Assembly (NCBI GenBank): GCA_007922195.1
Contig: ML681963.1
Location: 58,091,361 to 58,155,360, forward strand
DNA from: Podocnemis expansa
Taxonomy: Eukaryota; Chordata; Testudines; Podocnemididae
Direction of reading: 5' to 3'
DNA: 64,000 nucleotides
Shown here: piece after piece, positions 25,501 through 35,960 of the stretch
Position numbering within the stretch: position 1 is the stretch's first letter
How the letters are laid out: each line of letters opens with the position of its first letter
Notes under the pieces: model-generated
What the model saw: only the letters and a program-made list of their open reading frames with translations
Told to the model about the DNA's origin: nothing
Database searches by the model: none
Made by a program: the position numbers and the translations under genes

Positions 25501-26878
25501 ACAAAGGCTTATACATAGCCCTGTACATATATGTAATCCTCAACATCCCTTGTCAAGTTAGCATATTAACCCCAGAGTCTGTACAAGAGAAACAGGGAGT
25601 TTTGTGGCACTTTAAGACTAACAGATTTATTTTTTGCATGAGCTTTCGTGGGAGAAAATCCCGTTTCATCAGATGCTTCAAAGATGGGTGAACTACAGAA
25701 TGGAATGAAAACAAATGCATGGGGGTGTAAAACGTAGGATTGCCGGATATCTTAAAATAATTGGATTTAAAAGCTGACAGATAAAGCTTTTCACTGTGGG
25801 TCACTAGCTGGAACATAGGCAAGGCAGGCAGTAATCAAAATCTATTAGCATCTTTTGGTGGCCCCCTCACCAGTTTGTAAGTACAGTGCAGTTATCAGCA
25901 TTTTGACGGTGTCCATCACTGCAGTGTATCTCACACGTAAGTTAGTCTGACAGCCTGCCAGGGAATGCAGCAAAGCTTCCCTGCTCCTGTAGGCATTCCC
26001 TCAGGGTGGTAAAGTGGGTGTGAAAAGAGCATCCCAACCAGGTCGAAATCTAACCTCAGGCAGTACAGCTCAACCATTCAGGAAGCCTGCAAAAGCCTGA
26101 AGTGAACATACAGGGCATGCAAGTTGAGCTGGGCTTCAGGCTGCATTTGCCTTGGAATAGGAATCCTTGCTTGCTAATCAATGTGGGGCTTGGTCCTCAG
26201 GCGCTGATCAGCTCACTGAAATAGCATGCACTCTCTTCTAGGTATGGCAACCATGCAGCTTTTTATAAGTACAAGACCAGTACAGGACGGAGCCTCCCAT
26301 TATTCTACATCTATGATTCTTACCTGACACCACCAGAATCCTGGGCAAACCTCTTCACCCAAACAGGCTCTCATTCCCTCCGCAACACTCCTTATGATGC
26401 AGTGTTCATAGCACTGCTGGTGGACGAAGGACACAAGCATGACATCCTCACAGCAGGGTATGATGGCATGTACACATATTTTGCATCCAATGGCTTCTCT
26501 TTTGGCTCATCCCACCAGAACTGGAAAGCCATCAAAGCCTTCTGTGACTCAAACAACCTGTTGTTCATTCCCAGCGTTGGCCCAGGCTACATTGACACTA
26601 GCATCCGCCCGTGGAATAACCACAACACTCGCAACAGAGTCAACGGCAAGTACTATGAAACCGCTCTGCAGGCTGCACTCATGGTCAGGCCAGAGCTAGT
26701 CTCCATCACTTCCTTCAATGAGTGGCATGAAGGCACACAGATTGAGAAAGCTGTGCCCAAGAAGACATTGACACGCCTGTATCTGGACTACCTGCCTCAT
26801 CAGCCCCACATGTACCTGGAGCTGACCCGGAAGTGGGCAGAACACTTCAGCAAGGAGAAGGAGCAATGGCTGATGTGA
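22041..26878 (+). CDS. MANEAL: MANEAL, endo-alpha-mannosidase-like protein (GH99), complete, 4 coding exons
   Basis: Coding joins 22041-22524, 24577-24686, 25169-25245 and 26242-26878, 1308 bases or 435 residues plus stop. All introns are GT-AG and the phases fit. The protein has a short basic N-terminus (MARLRRR), one hydrophobic anchor at about residues 8-24, a luminal stem and then the GH99 domain, so a type II Golgi membrane protein is expected. The catalytic-type motif NEWHEGTQIE is intact with E384 and E387, the pair corresponding to the essential glutamates of the family. Family knowledge: the paralogue MANEA cleaves glucosylated mannose from N-glycans; the activity of MANEAL itself is less certain. 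It is shorter than human MANEAL (about 457 residues), because the stem between the anchor and the catalytic domain lacks the proline-rich stretch I recall there. The neighbours YRDC and MTF1 support MANEAL over MANEA. The start was chosen as the first ATG in frame with the anchor. Confidence 0.95.
22849..23033. mobile_element. Short hAT-type element nested in a SINE-like repeat
   Basis: The ends CAGGGGGTCTCAAGCTC and GAGTTTAAGACCCCTG are inverted. The flanks GTCTAGAT (22841-22848) and GTCTAGGT (23034-23041) form an 8-bp duplication with one mismatch, made from the host repeat. The host pieces are about 22818-22848 and 23034-23092. Confidence 0.78.
24577..24686 (+). CDS. MANEAL: MANEAL coding exon 2
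   Basis: Acceptor TTGTTGCAG, then a 110-base exon that completes Gly162 and encodes VLVLSWYPPGLADDNGEPSD and on to AHRYAIK. The donor is AAAG|GTAAGG. The SWYPPG and DDNGEPSD blocks are strongly conserved in the MANEA family. Confidence 0.93.
25169..25245 (+). CDS. MANEAL: MANEAL coding exon 3
   Basis: A 77-base exon after acceptor TTTTGTAG. It encodes VAFHIQPYKGRDDHTVHENI and continues to KYIID. The donor is GACAA|GTAAGT, leaving two bases of a lysine codon that exon 4 completes. The HIQPYKGRDD block is a family signature. Confidence 0.93.
25586..25745 (+). repeat. SINE-like repeat, 3' portion, MANEAL intron 3
   Basis: GAGAAACAGGGAGTTTTGTGGCACTTTAAGACTAACAG runs on through the GAGCTTTCGTGGGAGAAAAT and CATCAGATGCTTCAAAGATG blocks, then GAATGGAATGAAAACAAATG and GTGTAAAACGTAGGA. 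This is the longest 3' end of the family in the window. Confidence 0.7.
26242..26878 (+). CDS. MANEAL: MANEAL coding exon 4 (catalytic glutamates, C-terminus)
   Basis: Acceptor CTCTTCTAG. The exon holds the C-terminal half of the GH99 domain with DGMYTYFASNGFSFGSSHQN, FIPSVGPGYIDTSIRPWNNH and SFNEWHEGTQIE, and ends in KEKEQWLM followed by TGA. The EWHEG glutamates are E384 and E387. No disruption is present. Confidence 0.95.
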
Positions 26879-27860
26879 TTATTCTGCCTGGGAAGCCTTC
26901 TGACAGCCAGTCCTTGCTTTCAGAGAAAGGTCCTGTTAAAAACAAGCTGTTGCAGGGACAGGTACTTCAGGAGAAGTTGGGAAAAGTGGCTCATGGGTCA
27001 CGGTCTCTGTTAAGGACTTTGGGGTTTGTTCAGGTGGCTAAGTGTCCAGTGTTCTCCGTGAACAGCCCTAAGGCTGGTTTGGGCACCAACTGCACAGCCA
27101 CAGTGGAAACGTTGGTGAGTTAGAGGGGTCTCCAAGCATCATTCTGTGCTAGCACTGCTGAGAGTTAGCAAAGGTGCCCCCTTTTAAAGCATGTCTGGAT
27201 CTGGACTAGCCTGTAAGTGACCAGGCCAGGAAATGAATGAGCAAGAGATCCATTTTTCTTCGCGTGCATATGTTTTGTGGTATTTTACATATTAGTTGGG
27301 CTCCTACCACCAGCATGCATTTTATCCTGTGCCCTTCACCAGTTGCCTGCTGACTACATACTCCTCACTCAGCTCTGATCATGCACTTCCCTTATTAGGT
27401 GACTGAAGTGAAGAGTTAGATGTTTCTCAGATCTCTTTACTGTAGAAGAAACTAAACCATGCAGTTCAATACCCTTTGGGTTAAGTGGTGTGCCTCTGAT
27501 CCACTGCTCCCAAATAACTAAAAACGGTTACAGCTGGAATGCTGCTGTGAGGTTTTCCTATTATGTGTTGGCAACCCAGGAACTGCAATGATTTGTACTA
27601 AATGCTTCTTTTAGTGTTTCACATGTTCAAAACTTCACCTTAACTTCGTTTTAATTCTCTTTAGAATCCAAAGAAGTGCAACCACTTGTAATACAATGAA
27701 ACTGAAAGCAGCACTAATGTGTTTTCCCAGAAGAATGTTAGATCAATATAAAATAGCCTTTTCTGTCACTACGGTAGGTTCAGTTCAGGCCCTTCTAAAT
27801 TAGTAGTTTGAAGAAGTCATTTGTACTTTTTATCAATAAAGTGAGAAGTGACAGCTCTTG
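26879..27860 (+). other. MANEAL: MANEAL 3' untranslated region
   Basis: This is non-coding sequence between the stop codon and the first canonical AATAAA at 27835. A 96-codon frame at 26833-27123 begins inside the coding exon in another frame and is not taken as a gene. The extent is inferred from the poly(A) signal. Confidence 0.6.
27835..27840 (+). terminator. MANEAL: Probable MANEAL poly(A) signal AATAAA
   Basis: This is a canonical hexamer about 960 bases after the stop, followed by a TG-containing tract. No other AATAAA occurs between it and the stop codon. Confidence 0.65.
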
Positions 27861-29800
27861 ATTGGAGTTAGTGCACTGGAGTCTATCTTGTCACAATAAT
27901 TGTGCTTAATTTATAAAAATTTAACTTTTGCTGCACAGTTAAAGCATTAGTTTAAATTTTTTCCAGTTAAGCTAATGATTGAAAACACCCTCAAGCTAGT
28001 GTATTAACAGCACTTGACATATTTGAAGCTGTATCAGATTCCCACCCCATCAGTCTTTTCTCAAGATCCATTTTTTTTTTTTAACTCTTTTGTCATAGAT
28101 CAACATTTCTACACCTAGTATCTTTGTTGCTCTCCTTTGGATCTGTCCCACTTAGGCACTCAAAACTGAACAGAGCATTCAAGCTGAAACCTTATTGGAG
28201 CTGACATTGATGAACCAATTGGCTCAGATGAACCACTGTTGTTAGTATAGCCCAAGCTGACTCCCCCCTCCCCTCCAAATTACACTACATTGTTGGGTGA
28301 TGATCTATTTGTGACCCACTATAATCCTCAGATCCATTTCAACTTTATTACTGCTTAGTTACTTGTTCCCCATCCAGGCATTTGATTTTTTTCCTTCATC
28401 AGTGAAGTACTTTGCATTTGTTTTTATTTCATTTTCATCTAATTGGTTTCAGACCAATTTTCTTCCAATCCTGTCCTTCAAGATGCTTTCAACCTTGGCC
28501 TTCTTAGTCATTTTTAGTAGAGCCCTGCAAATCTGCAGCTATCCATATCTGTCTCACTGTACGGACTCCTCCTCACCATTCTGTGTTCAACTGAGCATCT
28601 GATAATTCTGTTCTTTAGTGTAGTTTCAACCTATTTGCCTGGTGCTTGTTAGTTTTACTGACCTGTAATTGCCAGGATTGCCCCTAGACCCCTTCACATG
28701 TGCTGTCTTCCATTCATCTGGCACAGCAGCTGATTGAAGCAACAGGCTGCATATTGGCATTAGCAAGTGTGCAATGTCTTAGTTGTGTTCCTACCAAACT
28801 CTTGAGCAAAGAGCAAGGCTCCGGTGACATCTGTTCCCAAATCTCCTCAATCTGGGACCATTCCTCAGATCTGTCATTTAAAAAGACTAGCTCACGTATG
28901 ACCTCCTCTCATACCCTCTGCAGCAAAGATCAATGCTAAGAATTTATTCTGCTTTTCCCTCCTTGGCCTTTGTCCTTCTTCCAGTCACCCAGGAGAAAGG
29001 TGAAGCTCCCGTTATTATTGCTGTTTCTATTTTTTATAGACAGAGCATTTTGCAATCAGAATCATCAACCCAGGCTGTAGTGTATTACTCTACCATTATT
29101 CAAGCATGGCACTTCTATTCAAAGAGATTCTGTGGCAGTGTTTGATTTACTATTTTTGTTTGAATCTATGCTTTCACAACATACTCTGCCGTTCCTGTAT
29201 GTATTGGTACCCTAACTCTATCATGCCTCATCAACTATTGTTCTTCCACCACCTCTCTCTAATTCCCGTTAGATGTCTACCTTTATTTAATACCAGATAT
29301 TCACATTCACCCATCTTTGTTTTTAGACACTTGATGCAAATGTATTTATAAAACCTCTGCTTACCACCTTCTTATATCCCTTAGAAGGTGTCACTCCTTT
29401 TGTCCCTCAGCCTTGTGACATTCTTTTACACTCCTCAGCACTTTGTCCATGTTTCCACTTTAAGATTCCCCTTTTATTTTCAGATCATTAAAGAATACTT
29501 GGTGCAAAGTTTCATACATAACAGAGTATGCCCCATGTAGTGCAAGAGCAGAGTAAGTGAAGAATTATCCCTGGAGGTAGGGCTCACTCATCATAGTATC
29601 TGTGTTAAAGTCCTCATTCATCTTTAAGATTTGGGAAGAGTCCATCTCCATCATGCCTTGCTGCCTGATGGCCCTTGTGTTTAGCGGGGTAGTTGCTAGA
29701 CAAATCTTCCCTACAACTGTTGGCTGCACAGCTTTCCCTGATTAGTCTTAGGGACAAGAAAAGCAATCACCTCCAAAGTAATAGTATGTACAAAACACAC
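27861..29800. other. MANEAL-YRDC convergent intergenic region with antisense CR1 relic
   Basis: From about 28090 to 28930 the plus strand reads like the reverse complement of a CR1-type LINE: phrases such as TTGTTGCTCTCCTTTGGA and AAGTACTTTGCATTTGT match the usual antisense CR1 text of turtles. The relic is divergent and its frames carry many stops. I see nothing recognisable in the remaining parts. Confidence 0.5.
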
Positions 29801-29806
29801 TTTAAT
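29801..29806 (-). terminator. YRDC: Candidate YRDC poly(A) signal (ATTAAA)
   Basis: On the minus strand ATTAAA is followed at once by a GT-rich stretch (GTGTGTTTTGTACAT), a good cleavage context. It would give a 3' UTR of about 1.15 kb. Canonical AATAAA hexamers lie further on, near 29475 and 29285 (minus), so the assignment is tentative. Confidence 0.4.
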
Positions 29807-30964
29807 GGAACCAGCACAAAGAAGCATTGCAAACATCCAAAGCAAAGCATTTATAACACAACAGTGTTAAAGAAAAGTTTGGTCACCACTTCTAAAATGT
29901 TAATAAACATCTGCATGAATACAGCAATTTCACTGTAGTGTTCCTAGATAAATAAATACTGGCTGGGAGAGCCTTCTGCTCTCTTTCCCATTTTAAGAAT
30001 CTCACTAAACTAAGATTTTTTAAAAACTACAGATTGAGCCTTGTGCACAGGTCAGCTAACGAGCAAATGCAACAATTTCCTGAGTGACACAAGTTCATGA
30101 GGAACTCAGAAACCTGCACTTCAGGGTCTGACTTTTCTCCTTACAAGAAAAGAAATGAGGCATGGTCTAATATCAAGGGAGGCAACCATGACCTAAAAAT
30201 AAAACTCACAAAGATTACTTTCAAAAGGGATGCTTTTTTGATATATAAAGAGCAGCTGAAAAGTTTTTCCTGTGTGGCACTGTTTGAAATATCAGGTCTA
30301 GTCTACTTTTTGCTGGAGAAAAATAAGCTTATGACATTATAAAAAATGGTGGTTAAGCTAAAATAAAAACACATTTTCTTTTCAGTTGCTCTACTATTTA
30401 AGTCAAACACTCACATAGGTGGGAGAAGTGTCCCCTCTAATAAAGAAGTCAAAGCTCACTCCCGCAAAACTAAGCAAGATGAGACTGCATATTCCTGATA
30501 TTTCTAAGTAAAACACAAGAAGCCTTTTAAAAACTGCAGTATGTTTTTAAGTCAGCGCAGGAATGGGTGGCCTTTAAATCCAAATCAAATGTGTGCTGTC
30601 CACAGGTATTTCAGTATAACTCTGTTCTACATCCCACCCCGGAGCAGCATTTTGCTAAGATATCACAAATAGACATTTGTTTAAATTCAAATCCTAATAA
30701 ACTACAGTGCACAAGGCAAAAGGTCCCTTGTAAGGTGATCACAGATATTACACTTGCACAAGGCAGTCAGAAGTATTTGGGGGTTTTACACCCATGCACC
30801 GCAGACCATTACAAACAAACTATGGAAAGCCCCATGGTGAAACATGAGGACAGTTACAACCATTGACCTTAATAAACAAAGCCATCAAGGCCAGCTTCCT
30901 GAAAATACAGGCACATGGTGCCCAGGCTTTACCAACTGCATAACTTCTAGAGTTTGATGTCTTA

Positions 30965-31031
30965 TTAACAAGAAGGTCCTGATGTCAAGCCATATTTCTT
31001 CTCCAGGATTTCAACCGTAGGTGTCAGTGCA
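30965..31031 (-). CDS. YRDC: YRDC coding exon 5 and stop
   Basis: This is a 67-base coding piece after acceptor TATTTCCACAG. It completes a cysteine codon and encodes CALTPTVEILEKKYGL, then TSGPSC and TAA at 30967-30965. The KKYGL ending resembles the end of human YRDC (QKYGL). The same phase fits exon 4. Confidence 0.85.
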
Positions 31032-34000
31032 CTGTGGAAATAAAGGCAAGTTGGATAGTGACTAGAAGAAGTTTCCAGCTGCAGGACTTAGTTGGTTCCA
31101 CAATTTATTTTGTATTTTGCAGTAAAGAGTGAATGTGAGAACAAGCTGAGCATGGTCACTTTCACTCCAGCAGCGTACAAGAGCGCTGTATTATACATTA
31201 GCAAGTTATTTCCTACTGAACCCAGTGTCTGAGTCAATTTTCAGCATCTCTTGTCACACTAATAGGAGTTAAAGAATACTTCACTCTGACAACAAAATAC
31301 AAAAAAGAGCAAAACAAGCCCCAAGTTTACCTTTAAATTGCATTTTGTTTTACCTAAAGTGAAAGATGCAACTATAGTCAGCAAAGAGCGCTTACCAGCC
31401 AGGCCGAATAACAGTGTATTTCCCAGCTACAGACAAATCAACCACAGTGGACCCCAGCCGACACACCGCACTCTGAGTATCTCCAATTGCACCTCCATCT
31501 ATGACCAAAGATAACTGAACCCAAAGGTCTTGGAATTCCTGAGAAAAGAAGCGAAAATTGCATTCAGCCAGCCAAAGCATTAGAGGTTTTGGTTTAGTCT
31601 TTAGATGCCACGTGGAAGCTCTGAGAACTTTAGTGTCAGGGAAGACGCCACTGTTCTCTGAGCCCCTGACCCAACACACCAGAGACATTGGAAACCATAA
31701 TTTTACTGTTTTGGGAGCTGCCCATGCCCTCCAAGGATTCTCAGGATCAGCACCTCTTGCTCAATAATCCTCTTTAGGCAAGTACACAAGAAGCCCTTAA
31801 AGAATCAGCATTTTAAACTCGACCCATCTTTAGTGAGGAGGCTCACACCATGCAGTTTCCCCAACCCAGTAGTAAGGCTTTACAGTCTACTGGGAAGGAT
31901 GTCTTTGGAACAGAAACAGCCTAGTTCAGGATGAGGAGCCACCATCATGGGAAAGGTCCTTAGGCACACTTCTCCCAGCTCCCATGTAAACCCTAGCACA
32001 ACAACCCCCCACAACAGCAGCAGCCTTACCGAGACCGTCAGCGTGCTCGCCTGAGAACTGATGTTAGCGCTTGTTAAAGCCAGTGGTCCTGAGCAAGCCC
32101 GTGCCACCTCCCTAATGAAAGGGTGATTTGGAACACGAACTCCAACCAACTACAAGAGACAAGAGGTGTGTTTATGCACAACAATCCAAGACAGGACACT
32201 GTCATAGGCCAAAGTCAGTTACAGATCAACCATGTCTCCCATTATGTTGTATGAAGCCGTGCTCACCTAAAGAATGGTCCAACCGATAGGCTGAGGGCTG
32301 GATTTGACCCACAGTGATTCCATCCAGCCACTGTCCCCACCACCAAACAATCTACAGCTGTGCTGGGACATACCCCAATGTCTCGGTTGTGCCCTGCCCT
32401 GACACTGCAGGGGGAGCTGGTGCCATTCAGCTCTGCAGGCCCACTGTGGAAAGATCATAGGGGTTATATCAGCTCCACTCTTCTCTCCTGCAGGAGGCTC
32501 AAGGAAGTGCCAGGGCCTCCAAAGTGCATTCCTCACCTGTAGCACCAGGTCTCTGGCAAGAGCTCTGCCTGATGGAGAAACTAAGGGCACCCCAACCTGT
32601 TACCTCCTTAGTGGATGGTGGGTTCTTGGCCCCTGTACCAATGCACTCCTGTCTCGGGCATGGCTGGGAGGAGACAGAGCAGTGGCCACATCTCTGGAGC
32701 TTCAGAGTCCATTGGAAGGGGGCTGGGCCCACACACCCTGCCTCCCCTGCCGTGGGTGGGGGATCTGTTTACTGCTGCACAGGCCCATGAGTCTGAGCAC
32801 GCACACTAACTATTGCACAGACACTATCAGACTCCTCCGAAACCAGGGAGACATGTACCATTTCAAAAGTGTCTGAGGGCATATCTGCCTGAGATCTCAC
32901 TCAGCTTTTAGATTTCCTGTCAGAGACAGACCTAAGCAGAGGGTCTGAACTATGGACAGCCTATGGCCCTACTGATGGAGTTTCTTATCTGGACAGCAGC
33001 ACCCTCAGCTGCTACTTCCAACTTTCTACTTCTAATTCTGATGTCAACATTGAGACTCAGGTGCTAAAAACCTTTTCCTCAAGGCTCTCACTAAGAGTGA
33101 GCTATTATATTTAAATTTACTTTTATTACTTCTTAGCCCCCATTAATGCCTTAATGGGTACATGCTAAATCACTTTTTAAAAAAGGATCTGACTCTAGAA
33201 TTCTGTTTCTGTATGTGGCTCACAGAAAAGGAAAGATGACTTCTCTACCAGCTTCATAGGCTGTCTGAGATAAGCACCTGGCACATCAGAAAATACAGAT
33301 TACATCGCATTCAGGTAAGTCAAGAACCAACCTCTAGAAAATGTCAATCAATGCTGAAATACACAATGAACGGGTGTTGAAAGGCCAAGGTACCAGACAC
33401 ACAAAGAAGACGACCATTGGCTGTCAAGTTACAGAGATGCGTGTCATGCCCTAAAGACTTACTGATGTGAAAGGGTTTAGGTCTTTATTAAGTTCTTCTG
33501 AGCGCTGTAATACCAAGGTCACAGGTCCTGGGAGAAGGTCATGTAGCAGCTCATCTGGAACATGGACGTGGCAGTACCTACAAAGCAAGTGCAGACATAT
33601 TTAAAATTGCCACAAAACACTAACCGTCACTTGAAGTGTTTCCAGGCCCCACCTATAGCAACCCCTAAGTTGTACATGTTTGATACTGAACAGCTGAGAC
33701 AGGTAGCAAAACGCAACAAATAGCTGGGCCTCCCTGACCAAAGCACCACACAGTGAGAATCTGGGTTGTCACAGACCCACCCAGCCTGAAGGAACTTCTC
33801 TTCCCTGGGCTTTCTGGGTACATCTGTCCCGGTTTCAACTCAGCAGGCACCTGCACTGTTTTATTGTTAACTGTGCTGGACACAGCCTCAAGGTGCTCAG
33901 ACAGGACACAACTTAAGATCCACATTGTAAACACGGTCTTGACCAGGAGTGGCCAAACTGTGGCTCGGGAGCCACACGTGGCTCTTGAAAGAAAGTGTGT

Positions 34001-35090
34001 GGCTCCTGGATGAATGTCAGCAAATCAATTTAGAAAAGCAGCCCCAGCCTAGGTGTTCAGGAGGGGGTCGGGACGGTGGGGAGAAGCGTGGCATGGTCAG
34101 GGATGGCAGGGAGAAGCATGGCATGGTTGGGATTTTAAAAAACTTGCCACCAGCCTTCAGTCTTCTACACTGAGCAGCAGCTAAGTTTTTACTGTATAGG
34201 CCTAATTTTCATGGTAATCATTAGGATCTGACATTAGTAGTATTGATATTTGCCCTCTTTTTATGATAAAATTAAAGTATGCAATGAATTTTCAACTTAG
34301 TAATTTTAGAGCAGGTAAAAGCATGTGGCTATATGCCCCAGTGTGGCTCTTGAAAGTTTAATAATCAACTTATGTGGCTCTTGAGTTCCACAAGTTTGGC
34401 CACCCCTGCTCTTGACCAACATCACCACCATTAAAAGTGAATTCTTAACAAGCTATTCAGTTTTGTGGCGCAAACTGCTTGCCTTTCTCTCGGCATGAGC
34501 CATGAGATCATATTAGTCTGATCCATTTTTTTTTTAATTGAATTACACACACACACCACTCAGGGTTGTTCAAAACCAAACTGGCCATAATCAGCTAGAA
34601 GGCACTCGAGGGCTAACTTTCACTGGGGTTTAAGGAAGCCAGCGTCGTCCTGGTGATGCCCCGAAGATCCGCCTCGGCTGCCCGTCCCCGGCGCGGCTCA
34701 CCTGTAGACGGGCTCCACGTCCCCCAGGCAGACGGCCAGCGGCTTCCCCGCGCTGCGGCCTTTCAGCGCGTAGACGCTTTGCAGGGCCCGGGAGTCCTGG
34801 GCCAGGCACGCCACCCCGTACACGGTGTCGGTCGGGACCGCGACCAGGCCGCCTCCCTGCAGCACCGTCACGGCGGCGTCCACGGCCTCGCGCCAGCCTG
34901 GCCGACAGACAGCGTGAGCCACACGGCCCGGGCCCGGCTCACCCCGCTCCTCGCTCTGCGCCGGCCCGGGGAGCGGCAGCAAGCGCGGAAGGCCCCGCAG
35001 CCCCCGGGCCCGCCCCGGCCCCGCGGCCAAGATCCCCTCAGCCGCCCGAGCCCAGCCGGCCCCCAGCCCCGCGCACTCCGCCGCCAGCAT
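30965..35090 (-). CDS. YRDC: YRDC, threonylcarbamoyl-AMP synthase, complete, 5 coding exons
   Basis: Coding on the minus strand joins 35090-34702, 33577-33463, 32149-32030, 31538-31396 and 31031-30965, 834 bases or 277 residues plus stop, close to the human protein (279). All junctions are GT-AG with matching phases. The Sua5/YrdC/YciO fold is clear: PTDTVYG at residues 86-92, KGRS at 110-113 followed by KPLAVC, LPGPVTLVL in exon 2 and TSAN at 194-197, all parts of the nucleotide and carbamoyl binding cavity. Family role: it makes L-threonylcarbamoyl-adenylate from threonine, bicarbonate and ATP, which the KEOPS complex uses for t6A37 on ANN-reading tRNAs; the mitochondrial pathway uses it too. 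The N-terminal 60 or so residues are rich in Ala, Gly and Arg and could be a targeting sequence. The gene is tail to tail with MANEAL. See the finding on a possible microintron in exon 1. Confidence 0.95.
31396..31538 (-). CDS. YRDC: YRDC coding exon 4
   Basis: This is a 143-base exon after acceptor TTTTCTCAG. It encodes EFQDLWVQLSLVIDGGAIGD, then TQSAVCRLGSTVVDLSV and IRPG. The donor is GGCTG|GTAAGC. The VIDGG and STVVDL blocks are conserved in the family. Confidence 0.93.
32030..32149 (-). CDS. YRDC: YRDC coding exon 3 (SAN motif)
   Basis: This is a 120-base exon in phase 0 at both ends. The acceptor is CTCTTGTAG and the donor TCG|GTAAGG. It encodes LVGVRVPNHPFIREVARACS and then GPLALTSANISSQASTLTVS. 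The conserved TSAN motif belongs to the substrate-binding core. Confidence 0.93.
33463..33577 (-). CDS. YRDC: YRDC coding exon 2
   Basis: This is a 115-base exon, too short for a 60-codon frame. The acceptor is CTTTGTAG and the donor TCA|GTAAGT. It encodes YCHVHVPDELLHDLLPGPVT, then LVLQRSEELNKDLNPFTS. The LLPGPVTLV and LNPFT blocks are characteristic of YRDC. Confidence 0.93.
33944..34408. mobile_element. hAT-type non-autonomous element in YRDC intron 1
   Basis: The ends CAGGAGTGGCCAAAC and GTTTGGCCACCCCTG are inverted. The flanks GTCTTGAC (33936-33943) and CTCTTGAC (34409-34416) make an 8-bp duplication with one mismatch. It contains repeated TGTGGCTCTTGAAAG words and no frame. Confidence 0.85.
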
Positions 35091-35230
35091 CCCGCGCCGC
35101 CTTCCGCTTCTGGGAGGCAGCGCCGTGACGTGTTTCCGGCCACGCCCCTTCCTGCAGAGGCGGTCACGTGCGGCTCGCGTTTGCCGGCTGCGGCGGAGGG
35201 TTCCGCGTGCGTCACAGCCCTGGCGGGAGC
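34650..35230. promoter_or_regulatory. CpG island, probable bidirectional promoter of YRDC and the C1orf122-like gene
   Basis: GC-dense sequence covers YRDC exon 1 and the 140 bases upstream. Just upstream of the YRDC ATG lie an ETS-like TTCCGG (35134-35139), a KLF/SP-type CCACGCCCC (35140-35148) and an E-box TCACGTG (35164-35170). The next gene on the plus strand begins within a few kilobases, so a shared promoter is inferred, as known for the human pair. No plus-strand first exon could be fixed. Confidence 0.6.
34702..35090 (-). CDS. YRDC: YRDC coding exon 1
   Basis: The exon starts MLAAECAGLG and encodes residues 1-129 plus two bases of Arg130; the donor is CTACAG|GTGAGCC. It carries PTDTVYGVACLAQDSRALQS and YALKGRSAGKPLAVCL, which match the family. 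The ATG context is CGGGATGC. An in-frame 45-base stretch at 34942-34898 has splice-like ends. Confidence 0.93.
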
Positions 35231-35249
35231 CGGCGTTCTCCCAGCTCGG

Positions 35250-35960
35250 GGGGCGGGGTAGTGGGGTCTAGTGGTTAGAGCCGGGCCGGGCCCCAGGATG
35301 CCTGGCTCTGGGAGGGGTGGGGTATAGCAGTGGGGAGTGGATTGGCTGCCAGGACTCTTGGATTTGCTCTCTGGCTCTGGTCTGGGAGAGGACTGGGGTT
35401 TAGGAGTGGGGCTGGGCACCGGGACTCCTGGGTTCACTCCTTGGTTGTGGGTGAGGAGTGGGGTCTAGCAGTTAGAGCAGGGCTGGNNNNNNNNNNAGTG
35501 GGGTCTAGTAATGAGGGCTGGGCACTAGGGCTCCTGGGTTCACGTCTTGGTTGTGGGTGAGGAGTGGGGTCTAGCAGTTAGAGGAGGGCTGGGAGCCAGG
35601 GCTCTCAAGTTCTCTCTCTCCCTGGCACTGGGAGGGGTGTGGGGGAGTAATGGGGAGTGGATTGGGTGTCAGGACCCCTGGGTTTGCTCCCTGGCTCTGA
35701 GAGAGGAGTGGGGTTTAGTAGATGGCAATATTCTCCCCAGGATTTGAAATTAGTGGAGGTGTAGGGTGGTATTGGGGGTGCTCACTAAATTGATATAACA
35801 TTATTAGTAGCTGACAGCTCAGGGGAGTGTTGGGAAATTGAGGGAGGATGTAGGGGAGTGGTAAGGAGATCCCTGCTAGAGGGGGCTGGGCACCAAGACT
35901 CCTGGGTTCTGTGCTCAGCTCTGAGAGGGGAGTGGACTCTAGTACTTGGGGCAGTTGTTC
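35250..35960 (+). repeat. Degenerate tandem repeat with tRNA-like boxes; contains assembly gap
   Basis: Imperfect units of roughly 60-130 bases each contain GGGGTCTAGTGGTTAGAGC-like and GACTCCTGGGTTC-like pieces, for example at 35266, 35461, 35500 and 35567. These resemble the A-box and B-box of a tRNA gene. Ten N bases at 35487-35496 interrupt the array, so its true length is unknown. Open frames here are repeat artefacts. Confidence 0.65.
35487..35496. other. Assembly gap (10 N)
   Basis: Ten undetermined bases lie inside the tandem array; the copy number of the repeat is probably collapsed or unresolved here. Confidence 0.98.

Noticed and set aside
26833..27123. 96-codon frame at the end of MANEAL
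   Set aside because: It overlaps the conserved C-terminus in another frame and extends into the 3' UTR.
34653..35437. Long frames antisense to or upstream of YRDC exon 1
   Set aside because: They are CpG-island shadows. The conserved YRDC frame explains the region.
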